Shown here: in pieces, positions 1 through 10,617 of the stretch | Position numbering within the stretch: position 1 is the first letter of the stretch | Layout: every line of letters begins with the position of its first letter | Source of the DNA: Piezodorus guildinii | Lineage: Eukaryota; Arthropoda; Insecta; Hemiptera; Pentatomidae | Length of the DNA stretch: 64,000 bases | Direction: 5' to 3' | Assembly (NCBI GenBank): GCA_023052935.1 | Contig: CM041293.1 | Coordinates: 182,115,471-182,179,470 of the forward strand | Notes under the pieces: model-generated | Told to the model about the DNA's origin: nothing | The model's input: only the letters and a program-made list of their open reading frames with translations | Database searches by the model: none | Position numbers and translations under genes: made by a program

Positions 1-297
1 TTCTAAAATCTTTAGCTTTCCAGCGGTATGTTATACATCTATATTACTATTCTTATGTTCAAAAACAAGAAAATTACATTAAAAAATATGTTTTCAGTTT
101 TATCCTTTCGTTGGATATCAAATTCGTTAAACTTATATATTTAACTGTTTTTTATCAATGGTGACAAGATGATATGGTTAATTTTATTGAATTTACAAAA
201 TTAAAGGTACTTTAGAGGAAGAAATTTTAAAATATCAGCATTTATGCCCTTTCAGGCTATTTTATTCAGAATGAAACCTAAATGATATTAAAGCCCT
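1..297 (+). repeat. Rep-1 family, interior fragment at window edge
   Basis: It matches the interior of the longer Rep-1 copies (for example 7420-7720): 'tctaaaatctttagctttcc', 'gcatttatgccctttcag' and 'gatattaaagccc'. It is truncated by the window start. It has no coding content. Confidence 0.7.
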
Positions 298-1373
298 GCG
301 GTCATTCAACATACCTGAGAACTTCGTCCAAGCCGCCCTGCGGTAATTTTTTACAATACTCAACTGAACTTTTTCACGTGAATATAGCCTATCTATTAAT
401 AGAACATTTAATTTCTTAATTCTTATTCAAGAAACTGTTTAATTTTGATAACTATATTTTTTACATCTTTAAGCTTTTAATTAATTTAAGTTTGTTTCTC
501 CTATTTTCTTCAATATTTTAATTAGGTTTATTTTGTTTCATACATTTTCTTACAGCTGTTTAATCATATAATTAGGTTAATTTATTTCTTATCTTTTCTT
601 ATATAAATTTATTAGGTTAATTTGTTTCTTATCTTGTTTATATGTATTTTAGTCTATAAAAATGTATTTTACGTCGGCAAACATCACCTATGTTGTGGAT
701 TGCCTGTATCAATAAAAAAAAAAAAATAAAAAAAAAAAAAAAATGTATTGTGATTCGTCGTTTCCTTCCATTATTTTTTTTTTTTTAAATCTATACAGTC
801 CACTAATTTATTTCAATAGAACCACCTTAATTTTGAGTTGTCACTTGGAAGTACTGTTCTTTCACGGATAGCCCAGCGTATACATACATAGGGTAAACAT
901 ATTGATAAGTTTTAGATTCTTTCGAGCTTCTGATAATAAGTTCAACAGTTTTAACTCCAGACTGGCGAGGCCTATGTAATGAGTGGGCGGATAACTGATT
1001 TATATAATGGTTAGGAGAATATTTCGTTTTTTTAAGGAGATATTTTAGGACTGTGAGTCAGTGAACTTATCGGTAGAAGCCTTATCAGAGCTGTGTCTGG
1101 GATCCGGCTGGTTGCGTCACTTTAGGGGGGAGAGACACGAGGAAAATATAAGATATTTCCTATTTGTAAGGAGAATGTGTCTTTTGATCCTGTTTTATTA
1201 AATGCTTAAAGGTTAAAAAGCTGCTATAGTTGTTCGAGGTGGTTACTTCACGTGCGAGCTACCTGTCGAGAAAATTAATCGAGTCGGCCTTGAGATCGAG
1301 TATTCTGCACCAGGAAAGAGGTCTTTAAGAGTGGGATATGCAACATTTTATGAGTGCAAATGCACCGTATGTA
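298..1373. other. No recognisable gene; one poly(A)-tailed remnant
   Basis: This is AT-rich sequence. About 300-743 ends in AATAAA followed by long A-runs, as in a retrotransposed 3' end, but no coding homology is legible. Nothing recognisable lies between 744 and 1373. Confidence 0.4.
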
Positions 1374-2385
1374 TAAAAAATCTGGTGCGGGCAGCACACG
1401 ACTTTCACTTACCTCCTTTATTTATATCAATTTAAGGATTTTTAAACAAATTTAAACGAAAATAAATTGTAAAAGAATTAGTTACATTGAGTTTCAATAG
1501 AAACATGTGTTTTATTTAATAATCTATTATTATATTATTATCTACGATAATCAGTTTGTATATCGGTTTTTCATCACTATCCGTTAACGTTTACAATATT
1601 ATGTATAAGAAAAAAAAAGTTCCAATGGTATATTATACATCTATATTACTGTTTCCATGTTCAAAGAAACAAGAATTTCATATTAAAAAAATCTGGTGCG
1701 GGCAACACACGACTTTCACTTACCTCCTTTTTTAAAATCAATGAAAGAATTTTCAAATACAGTTAGAGATAAAAATGATTGAAAGAATTAATTAAATTAT
1801 TATCTAAAATAATCAGTTAGTTTTATGTTCATTTCATCACTCTCTATTAACTTTTAAAAGCTTGAGTATGAGATAATATTTTTTCTAAAATATTTAGCAT
1901 TCCAACGGTATATCATACATGTATATTACTGCTCTTATGTTCAAAAACAAAAAATTGCATTAAAAAAATATTTTTTCTGTTTTCTCCTTTAGTTGGTTAT
2001 CAAATTCATTCAATTTATATATTTACCTGTTTTTTATCAGTGGTAACAATATAATATAGTTCTTTTTATAGAGTTAACAAAATAAAAGGTAGTTTAGAAA
2101 AGGCAAATTTTGAAAGATCGGCATTTAAGCCCTGTCAGACCTCTTTAATCCGAATGAAACCTAAATTATATTAAACCTCATTAAATTTTACATCGATATA
2201 GCGAGTTTAATCAAAATCGTCGGAACCGTTTTCGAGAAAATCGTAAAAAGGTGCTAAATGCATGGGATAAAGTGGCTCTTCTGTTGAGTTGCTGTAACAT
2301 CTCGGGCGTATAGTTGTCTTAAATATGAAATTTCAGTTTCGTACGAGTTATCGTTTTCGCGCTGGACTTACTACACATACAGACA
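1374..2385 (+). repeat. Rep-1 family, two left ends in tandem
   Basis: Two copies start with the family's left end (TCTGGTGCGGGC...ACACACGACTTTCACTTACC) at about 1380 and 1690. The first breaks off at about 1680. The second runs to about 2385 ('cttaaatatgaaatttcag', then a CA-rich stretch), where the Tc1 fragment begins. Confidence 0.75.
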
Positions 2386-3472
2386 CACATTGTACAATAA
2401 CCATTCCTTTCGTTTTACTGGTTGTGTGTTTAGGATCGTTGTCTTGCTGAAATATAAGCGTATCCTACAGTCCTAATTTTTTAGCACTGGAAAGCAGATT
2501 ATGTAGCGAAATGCCTATATACCTTTCAGCATTCATTATACTTTCAACGAATCAAAACTTCCGAACACCATTCGATGTCATGCAGCCCCAAACCATTGCA
2601 TTGCCGGCTGTAAAAGGCTTGAATTTGCAAAACTTTATCTGAATAAACCAATGAACTTTTTATTTTCTGATGAAAGCAACATTTTTGGTTCAGATGGACG
2701 GAACTTTGTGTGGAGAGAACTGAATACAGAGTTTGAACCAAGGAACGTTAGGCCTCTAGTAAAATACGGCGTAGGCAATGTAATGGTTTGGTGCTGCATG
2801 ACATCGAATGGTGTTGGAAAGTTATGCTTCGTTGAAAGTATAATGAATGCTGAAAGGTATGTAGGCATTTTGCGACATAATCTGCTTTCCAGTGCTAAAA
2901 AATAAGGACTGTAGGATACGCTTATATTTTAGCAAGACAACGATCCTAAATTAACAACCAGTAAAACGAAGGAATGGTTATTGCACAATGTACGTAGACA
3001 ATTTAAAATACTCCCTCAGTCTCCGGATATAAATCCCATTGAACATTTATGGTATGTTTTGGATTTGAAGGTAGGAAAACACAAAATTTCTTCCAAAAAT
3101 GTGTTAAAAGATGTGTTGTAAGACGAATGGGTAAAAAATTGGACGCGAGGTCATGGAAAATCTTGTTTCTATGATGCAAAGAAGATTACAAGCTATAATT
3201 GATGCCAAAGGAATAATAACAAATTATTTATGACTTTTATTTACTTAAATAGGATATTTTTTTTAAATTAATAAATGGCTGTGCTTTTTTGACTTACATT
3301 TTTACAATTTATTTTCCTCATTCATTTTTACCTTAATTATTTGGCAACATCAATGGTTTTTAATGTCTATTCATAAATACAATTTATAACTCAATAATAA
3401 GTTAAATAATCATAATAATATTAAGAATTAAATGGAAAACAGAGTGAGCCAATAGTTTTTTGACCCTCTGTA
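2386..3472 (+). mobile_element. Tc1-like transposon remnant, rearranged
   Basis: The plus strand carries a broken Tc1 transposase (see separate entry). The right terminus (rc: CAGAGGGTCAAAAAACTATT) abuts a TA at 3471-3472. The left terminus is missing. Instead, 2387-2602 is an inverted copy of 2774-2990. Confidence 0.75.
2651..3230 (+). pseudogene. Tc1 transposase fragment (DDE)
   Basis: The open part 2651-2905 reads MNFLFSDESNIFGSDGRNFV...GNVMVWCCMTSNGVGKLCFVES and holds the 'FSDES' catalytic Asp region of Tc1 transposases. Downstream, with frameshifts and stops, come 'SPDINPIEHLWYVLD' (third catalytic residue region) and a C-terminus near 3230. The N-terminal DNA-binding half is absent. 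A Tc1 transposase normally has about 340 residues. The copy is dead. Confidence 0.75.
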
Positions 3473-3668
3473 TAACTGACTTATGGTGCCAAGAATTTTT
3501 GTCTATTAATTTTTAAATTAAAAGATTTTTTTTAAGAACTGTTTTATTGAAGAATTTATAATTATGTCCAAGACAAAAATTGTTGGCCTCTGAAGATCGT
3601 GTACTAGCAGAAACGTTGTGCAATTTTAAATATAGTAGTGGAGTAGAAAGACAGCCTTTTTATTCTAC

Positions 3669-5004
3669 AATTGAGACGTTGATTTCTAAAAGGTACTAAA
3701 GGACATTTTTTTCAAATTTGATATTTTCACATATTTGTATTCTAATGGTTTAGTTTTATCTAAATCCGTCATCAAATTTTATCTAAAATACATAAAAATC
3801 CTTTATAAAAGTATTTTAAAATTGCATTTCATTCCAAAAGGTACTAAATCCGCATTTTATTTCATTCCAAAAGGTACTATATCCATGTTTCGTTCCAAAA
3901 GGTACTATATCCTATGTAAACAGATATAACCTTCCCTTTCATTTCCTTCCAAAAGGTACTAAATTTCCTACTATACGACAGAAGCACCTCATCCCGTAAT
4001 ATATCACCATTAATTTATTGTTTTCATCATTTTATTCACTTTTATTGGTTCATTTAGCACGTCTTGAATCACCGCTATTATTTTGATCACTGGTTTTAAC
4101 CTAATAATCAGTTTTTAGGCCGTTTTAAACAACTTAATTGCGTCGCTTTGGTTCTCGTAGGTTGTCATTTAAATTAATTTTTTTAATAGTATTTCTTCTT
4201 GCAGCAATATAAATTTGGTTAAAATTTTTTCAGAAACTCGCATTTTAATAGAATAATGGTATTTGATCCAACAAATAGTTGGAATTAGCATTCCACGAAC
4301 TTGCTAAATATGTGAAGAAAATCCGTGCCTGACCTAATTTAGTAGTCGATTTTTTTATGTAAAATAAAAGCTCAAAAGTTATTATTTATCAGTATCTATG
4401 GTTAAATATTGTTTACACGTCGTTAATAATATAGTTAAATTTGCTAAATTCACACAAATAGTAAATACATGTTCAAAACTTACTTCATAATTACATACTT
4501 TCTTATTATAGTGCCATAAATAGATAAATTGTCCTTTAAATATTCACTTTCTTTATGAGAAATAGATAATCAATGTAATTAACTAACAAAGAAAGATATT
4601 TCTCAGAGCGAGAAGAAGGAAATATGCATAACATAGTAATTAACGATATAAAGACGTTAGTTATCACTAATGTTGTGTCAGGAAGGTTATAGTGACTGTT
4701 ACCAACTTATCTCGCGTTATATTCTTCCAAAAAGTACTATATCCCTTTTAATTCTTTCCAAAAAGTACTATATCCATGTTTCGTTCCAAAAAGTACTATA
4801 TCCATATTATACTCTTTAAAATCATCAGAAAAGTGCAATAATTTGGAAAAATGAGTTGACAACACACTTAAAAATCAACTTTAGATTTTAATAAAAAAAT
4901 AATCACGTAAATTAGTCCAATAATAAATAAATGCCAAATTTTTGCGTTTCCTGTAAAATTTTCTAAAGTGGATATAGTACCTTTTGGAAATCAATGTCTC
5001 AATT
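3669..5004. mobile_element. Inverted-repeat element with repeated TTCCAAAAGGTACTATATCC motif
   Basis: The ends are inverted copies (AATTGAGACGTTGATTTCTA at 3669 and its relative AATTGAGACATTGATTTCCA read backward from 5004), continuing into AAAGGTACTA. Inside, the 20-mer recurs at 3833, 3865, 3894 and 3946, then at 4725, 4756 and 4784 with AAAAAGTAC, and inverted at 4970. No transposase is seen. Clustered subterminal motifs resemble transposase-binding sites. I cannot assign a superfamily and no target duplication is clear. Confidence 0.6.
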
Positions 5005-5019
5005 ACTTATATTGTTAAA

Positions 5020-5173
5020 TTATTTAATCTGAATACACATTTTTCTATTGAAACTTAATGTGATTCTTTCTTTAACCTTTTTTCAACTCTAATTTTTATT
5101 AAATAATTCCTAATTTTATTTTAACGAGAGATCTAAATGAAAGTCGTTAATTGGTGCACCAGATTTTTTAACC
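5020..5173 (-). repeat. Rep-1 terminal fragment (minus)
   Basis: Read on the minus strand it begins AAAAAATCTGGTGCACCAAT and resembles the first 150 bp of Rep-1. It abuts the end of the 3669-5004 element. Confidence 0.55.
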
Positions 5174-5573
5174 ACGTCGAAGACCTACAATAAAGTATTT
5201 AATACATGCGAATTTATGCGATAGATGAAAGGAAATCGTTTTGCAGGAAGTGAACGAACGCCTTGGTCTGATAAAATTATCGCGGTTTAAAAATTATATA
5301 TAAATCAAGTGTATAAGGTTGCAATTGCCATCAAATATATCCAAATTGTGAAATCACAGGATGCAAAACGTGCGGAGGTTTTCCTTAAAACGGCACTGCG
5401 GTTACGCAGTACACCACTAACCCTTTTAAGGATAGATTGGGTCCTTTCATGAGTTCTGAAGTTGAGGAACCTGCCACAACTGGTTGTTACTATCACCAGG
5501 GCAAGCAGCATAAACAAAAAAAAAATTAGTTCATATAATTTATTTATTAGTTTTACTTACCTTTATATGAAAC
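5174..5573. other. No recognisable feature
   Basis: The 70-codon open frame on the minus strand (5305-5517) has no recognisable motif. I see no gene, RNA or repeat match within the window. Confidence 0.4.
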
Positions 5574-5900
5574 AAGGGAGCAGCGTGTTCTAGTGGGTAG
5601 AGAGTCTACTGTGCTCCGGGTCCTGGGTTCGAATCCCGGCGATGGCGGAATATTATTTATTCTGTTATTTCAGCCGGTGGGCAATCCTGGGGCATGGAGA
5701 CCCTCCTGGGGCACACCCAGCGTCTATAAATAGGGTACCCAAAAAAGGGGGGAAAACCTGGCGGCTGAGCGTGATCTTGGCCGAATCATCTCATTGCACG
5801 GCCGTTGGTCTAGAAACAGTACGAATCTCTACATTTACTGAGCCCATAACTCTTCATGGGTTGTAGTGGTACAGGTTTTTTTTTTATTTTATTTTTTTTT
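5574..5900 (+). repeat. SINE family 2, complete with target duplication
   Basis: A tRNA-like head has a B box (GGGTTCGAATCCC) at about 5628 and an A-box-like GTGGGTAGAGAG upstream. A conserved body follows (ATTATTTATTCTGTTATTTC, GGCGGCTGAGCGTGATC), then a T/A-rich tail. It is flanked by a perfect direct repeat TATATGAAACA at 5564 and 5901. Other copies are at 42428-42695 and 56750-56985. Confidence 0.85.
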
Positions 5901-5992
5901 TATATGAAACATCTAGTAAAAGAAAGTACAGGTTTAATTATTTTCAAAACTTTTAAGCCAAATTTGCACAATCTACGGAGTTTTCCAAATTA

Positions 5993-6822
5993 TTGGGTTG
6001 TGTCACCGTTTTCAAGGTAAAGGATTTTTATTAAAAATACGATTTGAAAACAAGATAATTTTATTCGAAGTATTTACCTTCTTTTTCTACACATTTTTCC
6101 CTGAAAAACTCTGAGCTTTGAAGTGAAACAAAATCTGAAAACGCACTTTTCACTTGATCATCATTTTCAAAAACTTTTCCTTTGACGAAGTTGTCTAAAT
6201 TCCTGAACAGGTGGTAATCTGTTGGAGACAAGTCGGGAGAATATGGTGGGTGCGGAAGAACTTCGTAGCCCAGTTCTTTCAATTTTTGCACGGAATGTTT
6301 TGAAACATGGGGTCTTGCTGCCGTTCAGTGAGATCATGAGGTACCCATGTATCGAGCTTTTTTACGTTCCCAATACACTTTAAATGTCTGGAAACGGTAG
6401 ATGCACTTGCATTTAGTTGTGCTGAGAGTCCTTTAACGGACGGAGGTCTTTCTCGGGGCAAGTTTTCCAAGTCGGTATCCCCAGCTGAAAACTTAGCAAA
6501 CCAACGGCGAATGGTCCGTTCATTAACACTCCTTTCCCCCATACGCCTTGCAAATATTTCTAGCGGCCTCAGCTGCTGAATGGCCGAGTTTAAACTCGTA
6601 CAAAAATATTACTCGAAAATCGCGTGTTTCCATGTTCATATTTGGAGGTATACTAAAAAGTAAGTAATTGGTTGGGAAGCTAATGTTTATAATACAAAGG
6701 TAGAGGATTAGTAACTGTTTACTAAAATATGTAAACATTCGGAAGAAGACAACAGAGACCTGCAAAATCCTTTATGTATTTCAGAAACTATAAAAACGGA
6801 CATTTCATGTGAAACAATCAAA
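5993..6822 (-). mobile_element. Deleted mariner, family M2, copy 1
   Basis: It is bounded by TA dinucleotides with inverted ends (TTGGGTTGTGTCACC... and rc TTTGATTGTTTCACATGAAA). The minus-strand transposase keeps the N-terminal helix-turn-helix part ([17 protein letters not shown]..., [11 protein letters not shown]) and the C-terminus ([26 protein letters not shown]). The catalytic core between WVPHDLTERQQ and the ARPHVSK region is deleted. A second gap lies after RPPSV and a third near the C-terminus. Confidence 0.88.
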
Positions 6823-7163
6823 TAGTTAATGATATATTATGAAAAAAAAATTAATAAATGTAACTTAAAGTAAATTGTTTAAAAAAAAAAAAAAATTTTA
6901 ATCTTGATAATGGGGAAAAAATTCCCGAAACGTTGACTATAATGGACAAATTGTATAATACTGATAATAAAAAAGATGATGGAAAAAACAAAATGTGCTG
7001 GTTTTAATATGAACAACGGAGGTATGTGTTGCCCGCACCAGATTTGTTTTCCAAAATAAAATAGTAATATATATTTATAATATACTGTTTGCAAAGCTGA
7101 AGATTAAAAAATATTACATTATATACGGTGTTGTATAAGGTAATGGAGAGTGATCAAAAGCCC
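6823..7163. other. AT-rich; hairpin-GAAAC motif and a Rep-1 terminus
   Basis: It contains TTGATAATGGGG...TTCCCGAAACGTTG at 6903-6931 (see findings) and a 30-bp inverted Rep-1 end at 7019-7050. No coding is seen. Confidence 0.5.
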
Positions 7164-8196
7164 GATAAAAAAATCTGGTGCGGGCAACACACGACTTTCA
7201 CCTACCTCCATTTTAAAAATCAATGAATGAATTTTCAAATATAGTTAGAGATAAAAATACGTGAAACTATTAAAGAATTAATTAAATTGGATTTCTATAT
7301 AAACATGTGTTTTATTAAAAAATCTATTATATTATTATCTAAAACAATCACTTAGTTTTATCGGATTTTTATCACTCTCTATTAACTTTTAAAAGCTTGT
7401 GCATAAGATAATATTTTTTCTAAAATCATTAGCTTTCCAACGGTATATAATACATGTATATTACTGTTCTTATGATAAAAAAAAAAATTCATTAAAAATA
7501 TATTTTATCAATTTCCTCCTTTAGCTGTTTTTCAAATTCGCAAAACTTACATATTTAGCTGTTATTTATCAATGCTAACAAGATAATATAGTTATTTTTA
7601 TAGAATCGACAAAATTAAAGGTACTTTAGGGGAAGAAATTTTGAAATATCGGCATTTAAGCCCTGACAGACCATTTCAATCAGAATAAAACCTTAATGAT
7701 ATTAAAGCCCATTAAATTTTTAAAAAAGGTGCAAAATGCATAGTATAAAGTGGCTCTTCTGTTAAGCTGATTTTGATGAAAAAGATTTTGTAACGTCTCG
7801 GGCGTATATTTGTCTTAAATATGAAATTTCAGTTTCATAGGACTTACCGTTTCCGTCCGGGAGTTACCACACACACACAGACCTTTTCGTGGGGCTTGGT
7901 TATTTGGACTCAGGGGACCCTAAAATGTGTATTTCCGTTGAAAACTGGAATTCGAAAATTTTCACGATCGCAATACTTTCCCTTACTGTATATAGTAAGT
8001 TAAAGTAACAAATTGATTGTTGTACATAATCATTTCTTTTTTAATATTATTTAATCTGAAACACACGTTTCCATCATAACGCATTGTATTTCATTAGCCG
8101 TTTTTCATCTGTAAATTTATTCAAAAGCTCTTAATTTTAACCACGGAGTGAAGTGAAAGTTGTGTGTCGCACGAACCAGATTTTTTTACTACCTAT
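7164..8196. repeat. Rep-1 family, most complete copy with both termini
   Basis: The left end is AAAAAATCTGGTGCGGGCAA then CACACGACTTTCACCTACC. The right end, read inverted, is AAAAAAATCTGGTTCGTGCG then ACACACAACTTTCACTTCAC. Inverted similarity continues for about 170-190 bp (both sides reach 'AAACATGTGTTTTATTAAA'-like sequence). An internal palindrome near 7985-8003 (TTACTGTATATAGTAAG here, TTACTATATATAGTAAG elsewhere) precedes GTGAAAGT-like sequence in other copies. It is non-coding and its superfamily is unknown. Confidence 0.7.
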
Positions 8197-8671
8197 TATA
8201 GGAGGGGAATAATTAACAGCTTAAATCAAGTTTTAACTTCATTTTTCCAAACCACGGGTTCTATAATGTAAAGTTCACGCGTGTACAAAGAGGATGTGCA
8301 GAAATAAATGCAGACATGCCGCTCTTTCTGTCACCATGTCTGCCTCATACTTTTCAACTTTCTCTACGTAACGAAAAATAATAAAAAATGCCATGTTGTA
8401 ATGTATCGCCAGTTAGAGTGCTAAAAAAGCAAGAGTGCTGGGAAGTTCGCCTCTCCTCCCGGACTGCAAGCTTTGTTACGTCACGATCATAAAAGAAAAG
8501 TTGACATTTTCGTCCTTCACCGCTCTCATGAATAAAAGATGTTTTGGAAGTTAGCAGTATACCACCGAGAGCTTAATCTGAAGCGAGATTATTTACATTA
8601 CTGTCTCCGCTATAAAGCTTGTCAACAGATTGATTAAACGTTTTGCAATTTATTTTGTATGTTCGTTTAGT
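8197..8671. other. No recognisable feature
   Basis: No open frame with a legible domain and no match to the window's repeat families. Confidence 0.4.
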
Positions 8672-8852
8672 TATTTTACGTCACTTTATGCTGTTATGGC
8701 TAATCGGACGATGCTACAGTGGGAGTCCTAAATTTTGCTCATCCAGGTTTAATTAGGATAGGGGATATTTAGCGAGCGCCTGACATCGCACAGGCTCAGG
8801 ACCGCCTTTTTACGTTCCCTCTGAAGGACGGCATAACTAAGGATTTTTTTTC
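8672..8852 (-). repeat. SINE family 1, head missing
   Basis: It shares the body of SINE 1 (inverted 'GACTCCCACTGTAGCATCGT', 'CCTATCCTAATTAAACCTGG', 'GCCGTCCTTC'). It ends before the tRNA-like head, where a LINE fragment follows. Confidence 0.75.
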
Positions 8853-9190
8853 CTCTTGCATTCAATCCTTAGAATCCAAAATTCTTCGTAAAATCCTCAA
8901 CGCTTCTTTGTCAGGAATAAAGTCATCCACAATGACCTTGATGTTCCCTGTTACTGTTTCGGCCCGAATCCGGTATGAATCCTTCCATGAAAAACTATAT
9001 TCCCACTCTAACCCACTAGTTTCTGTACTAGCTTCCTCTTCGATCCCTGATAACCCTCCGAGGCGTCTGAAAAGAAGATGTTCTTGTTTAGATTCACTAC
9101 TAGAGTGCTGCCAATGGGCAATTTCTCTTCATGTATTTTATCATTAACAGGATATTTACTTGTTTTATTACAAAATATAGTTGTAAATTT
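8853..9190 (+). pseudogene. Jockey-type LINE 3' end fragment (family LB)
   Basis: Translated fragments match the C-terminus of the 53348 element: SLESKILRKILN, then SFHEKLYSHSNPLVS and SSSIPDNPPRRLKRR. It is frame-broken, 5'-truncated and followed by an AATAAAAATATTTT tail. Confidence 0.75.
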
Positions 9191-9317
9191 CAATAAAAAT
9201 ATTTTATTTTTTTAATTCTAAAAGTAGAGTTTCCATATTAAAAAATATTTTCAGTATTTAAAATCAAAATTTAATGTTATAATCCGAATTTATTTTATGA
9301 TTATTATTTATTTAGAT

Positions 9318-9535
9318 TGTTTATTTATTTAACGTCACTTTATGCTACTATGGCTAATCGGAAGATGCAACAGTGGGAGTCCTAAATTTTGCCTATCCAG
9401 GTTTAATTAGGATAGGGATCTTTAACGAGTACCTGACACCGCACAGGCTCGGGACCACCTTTTAACGTCCCCTTCGAAGGACGGCATAACTAAGGATTTT
9501 TTTATTCCATTAAAAAATCCTAGGACCACCTGCGG
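9318..9535 (-). repeat. SINE family 1 copy (minus)
   Basis: A body copy of SINE 1, from its AAATAAATAAAC tail (T-rich at 9318) to the B-box side 'CCTGCGGATTTGAA', then broken by an ATT microsatellite. Confidence 0.78.
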
Positions 9536-9935
9536 ATTTGAACTATTATTATTATTATGAATTAATATTTTCAGACGGAGTGATAGTTTGGTGATGTCAA
9601 TAAGTGATTTAGTCGATAGGACTTGGTCCTAACCGATTTTATCTTCTTCAGGCAGTGATTGGATGGTGTTAGGTGCCTGTTAAGGGCGATACCCAGGTAC
9701 GCTATCCTATTGGCTGGCTCCAGCCTACATTACCCAGACCCACCCCTCTTGTAAGAAATATCCCTTGCTACCTGTTCCATAACCAAACTTCCATTTCACC
9801 CCAAAATTTAGGTTTAAATTCTTCCCAACTCACAGTTCGGTTGAGTGATCGAAAGTAACAATGTATTTCTAAAACCAGCGATTTCCAAGATGTGAATGTC
9901 TTGATAATATTATTACTGTTTCTCTGAAATGAGAA
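9536..9935. other. No recognisable feature
   Basis: ATT microsatellite, then unassigned sequence with a 61-codon open frame (9673-9858) lacking any motif. Confidence 0.4.
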
Positions 9936-10480
9936 GTAATTTTATTCTGGGACGAGTAGTCCCCTTAGAATAATAAAAAAAAGAACAATATACATGATAA
10001 TTGTCCGGTCGTTAAAGACTTCAGTTTAACAATAAAAGACAGATTTTGTAACAATGAATAGTTATCATCTATTGATTTTAAATGTTACATATGTTGGGAA
10101 TATTGATACTTCAGGAGATGGAGAAATAGTTGGTGTTTGAAAAAGGATAATGATAAGGATTTACGAATGGATACAGACAAGGAATTTCGAAATAGGGTAG
10201 CACGAATAACAAAGGATTTTTTGAAGGAGACAGGTCTGTGAGAAGGTATATACAAGTTTATGGGTTAGGATCTAGTGTTTACTGAATGGACAAGTAGTAA
10301 GCATATCAAGAATAGGAGGTTTTTTTGTGTTGAAAAATCGGAAGAGACAGACACCTAGGAGGTACTGCCGACGGAAAGAGGGATAGAGCCAATTCAACTC
10401 GGTATACCTTCTAGTAACATGGGAGCGTCTGGATCCACGTGTGAATCTAATGAAACAAGTCATAAGTCTTTTGAGTTTCT
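9936..10480 (-). pseudogene. LINE fragment (family LC), C-terminus and 3' end
   Basis: The minus-strand reading includes VTRRYTELNWL then FRRQYLLGVCLFRFFNTKKP, a C-terminal block common in arthropod LINE polymerases. The 3' end carries TTTATTCTGGGAC...AGTCCCCTTA, shared with copies ending at 14662 and 36998. 5'-truncated and decayed. Confidence 0.65.
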
Positions 10481-10617
10481 ATTATGTGCTTCCCTAAATT
10501 TGCTCAATAATAATCTAATTTTAATTATCTAGGAGAAACAATCTGAAAAATATTCACTACAACAAAGAATACAAAAAGTTCCTAAAGTCTTAGAATTGGT
10601 GCGAAACCTTTATAACA

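Noticed and set aside
3833..3965. CRISPR-like or siRNA-type array of 20-bp repeats
   Set aside because: Spacing is irregular (28-53 bp), and the repeats lie in a cluster inside an element with inverted ends, which fits a transposon with subterminal motifs better.
5574..5660. A true tRNA gene
   Set aside because: A and B boxes are present, but the sequence does not close an acceptor stem, continues into a SINE body and tail, and has SINE-type target duplications.
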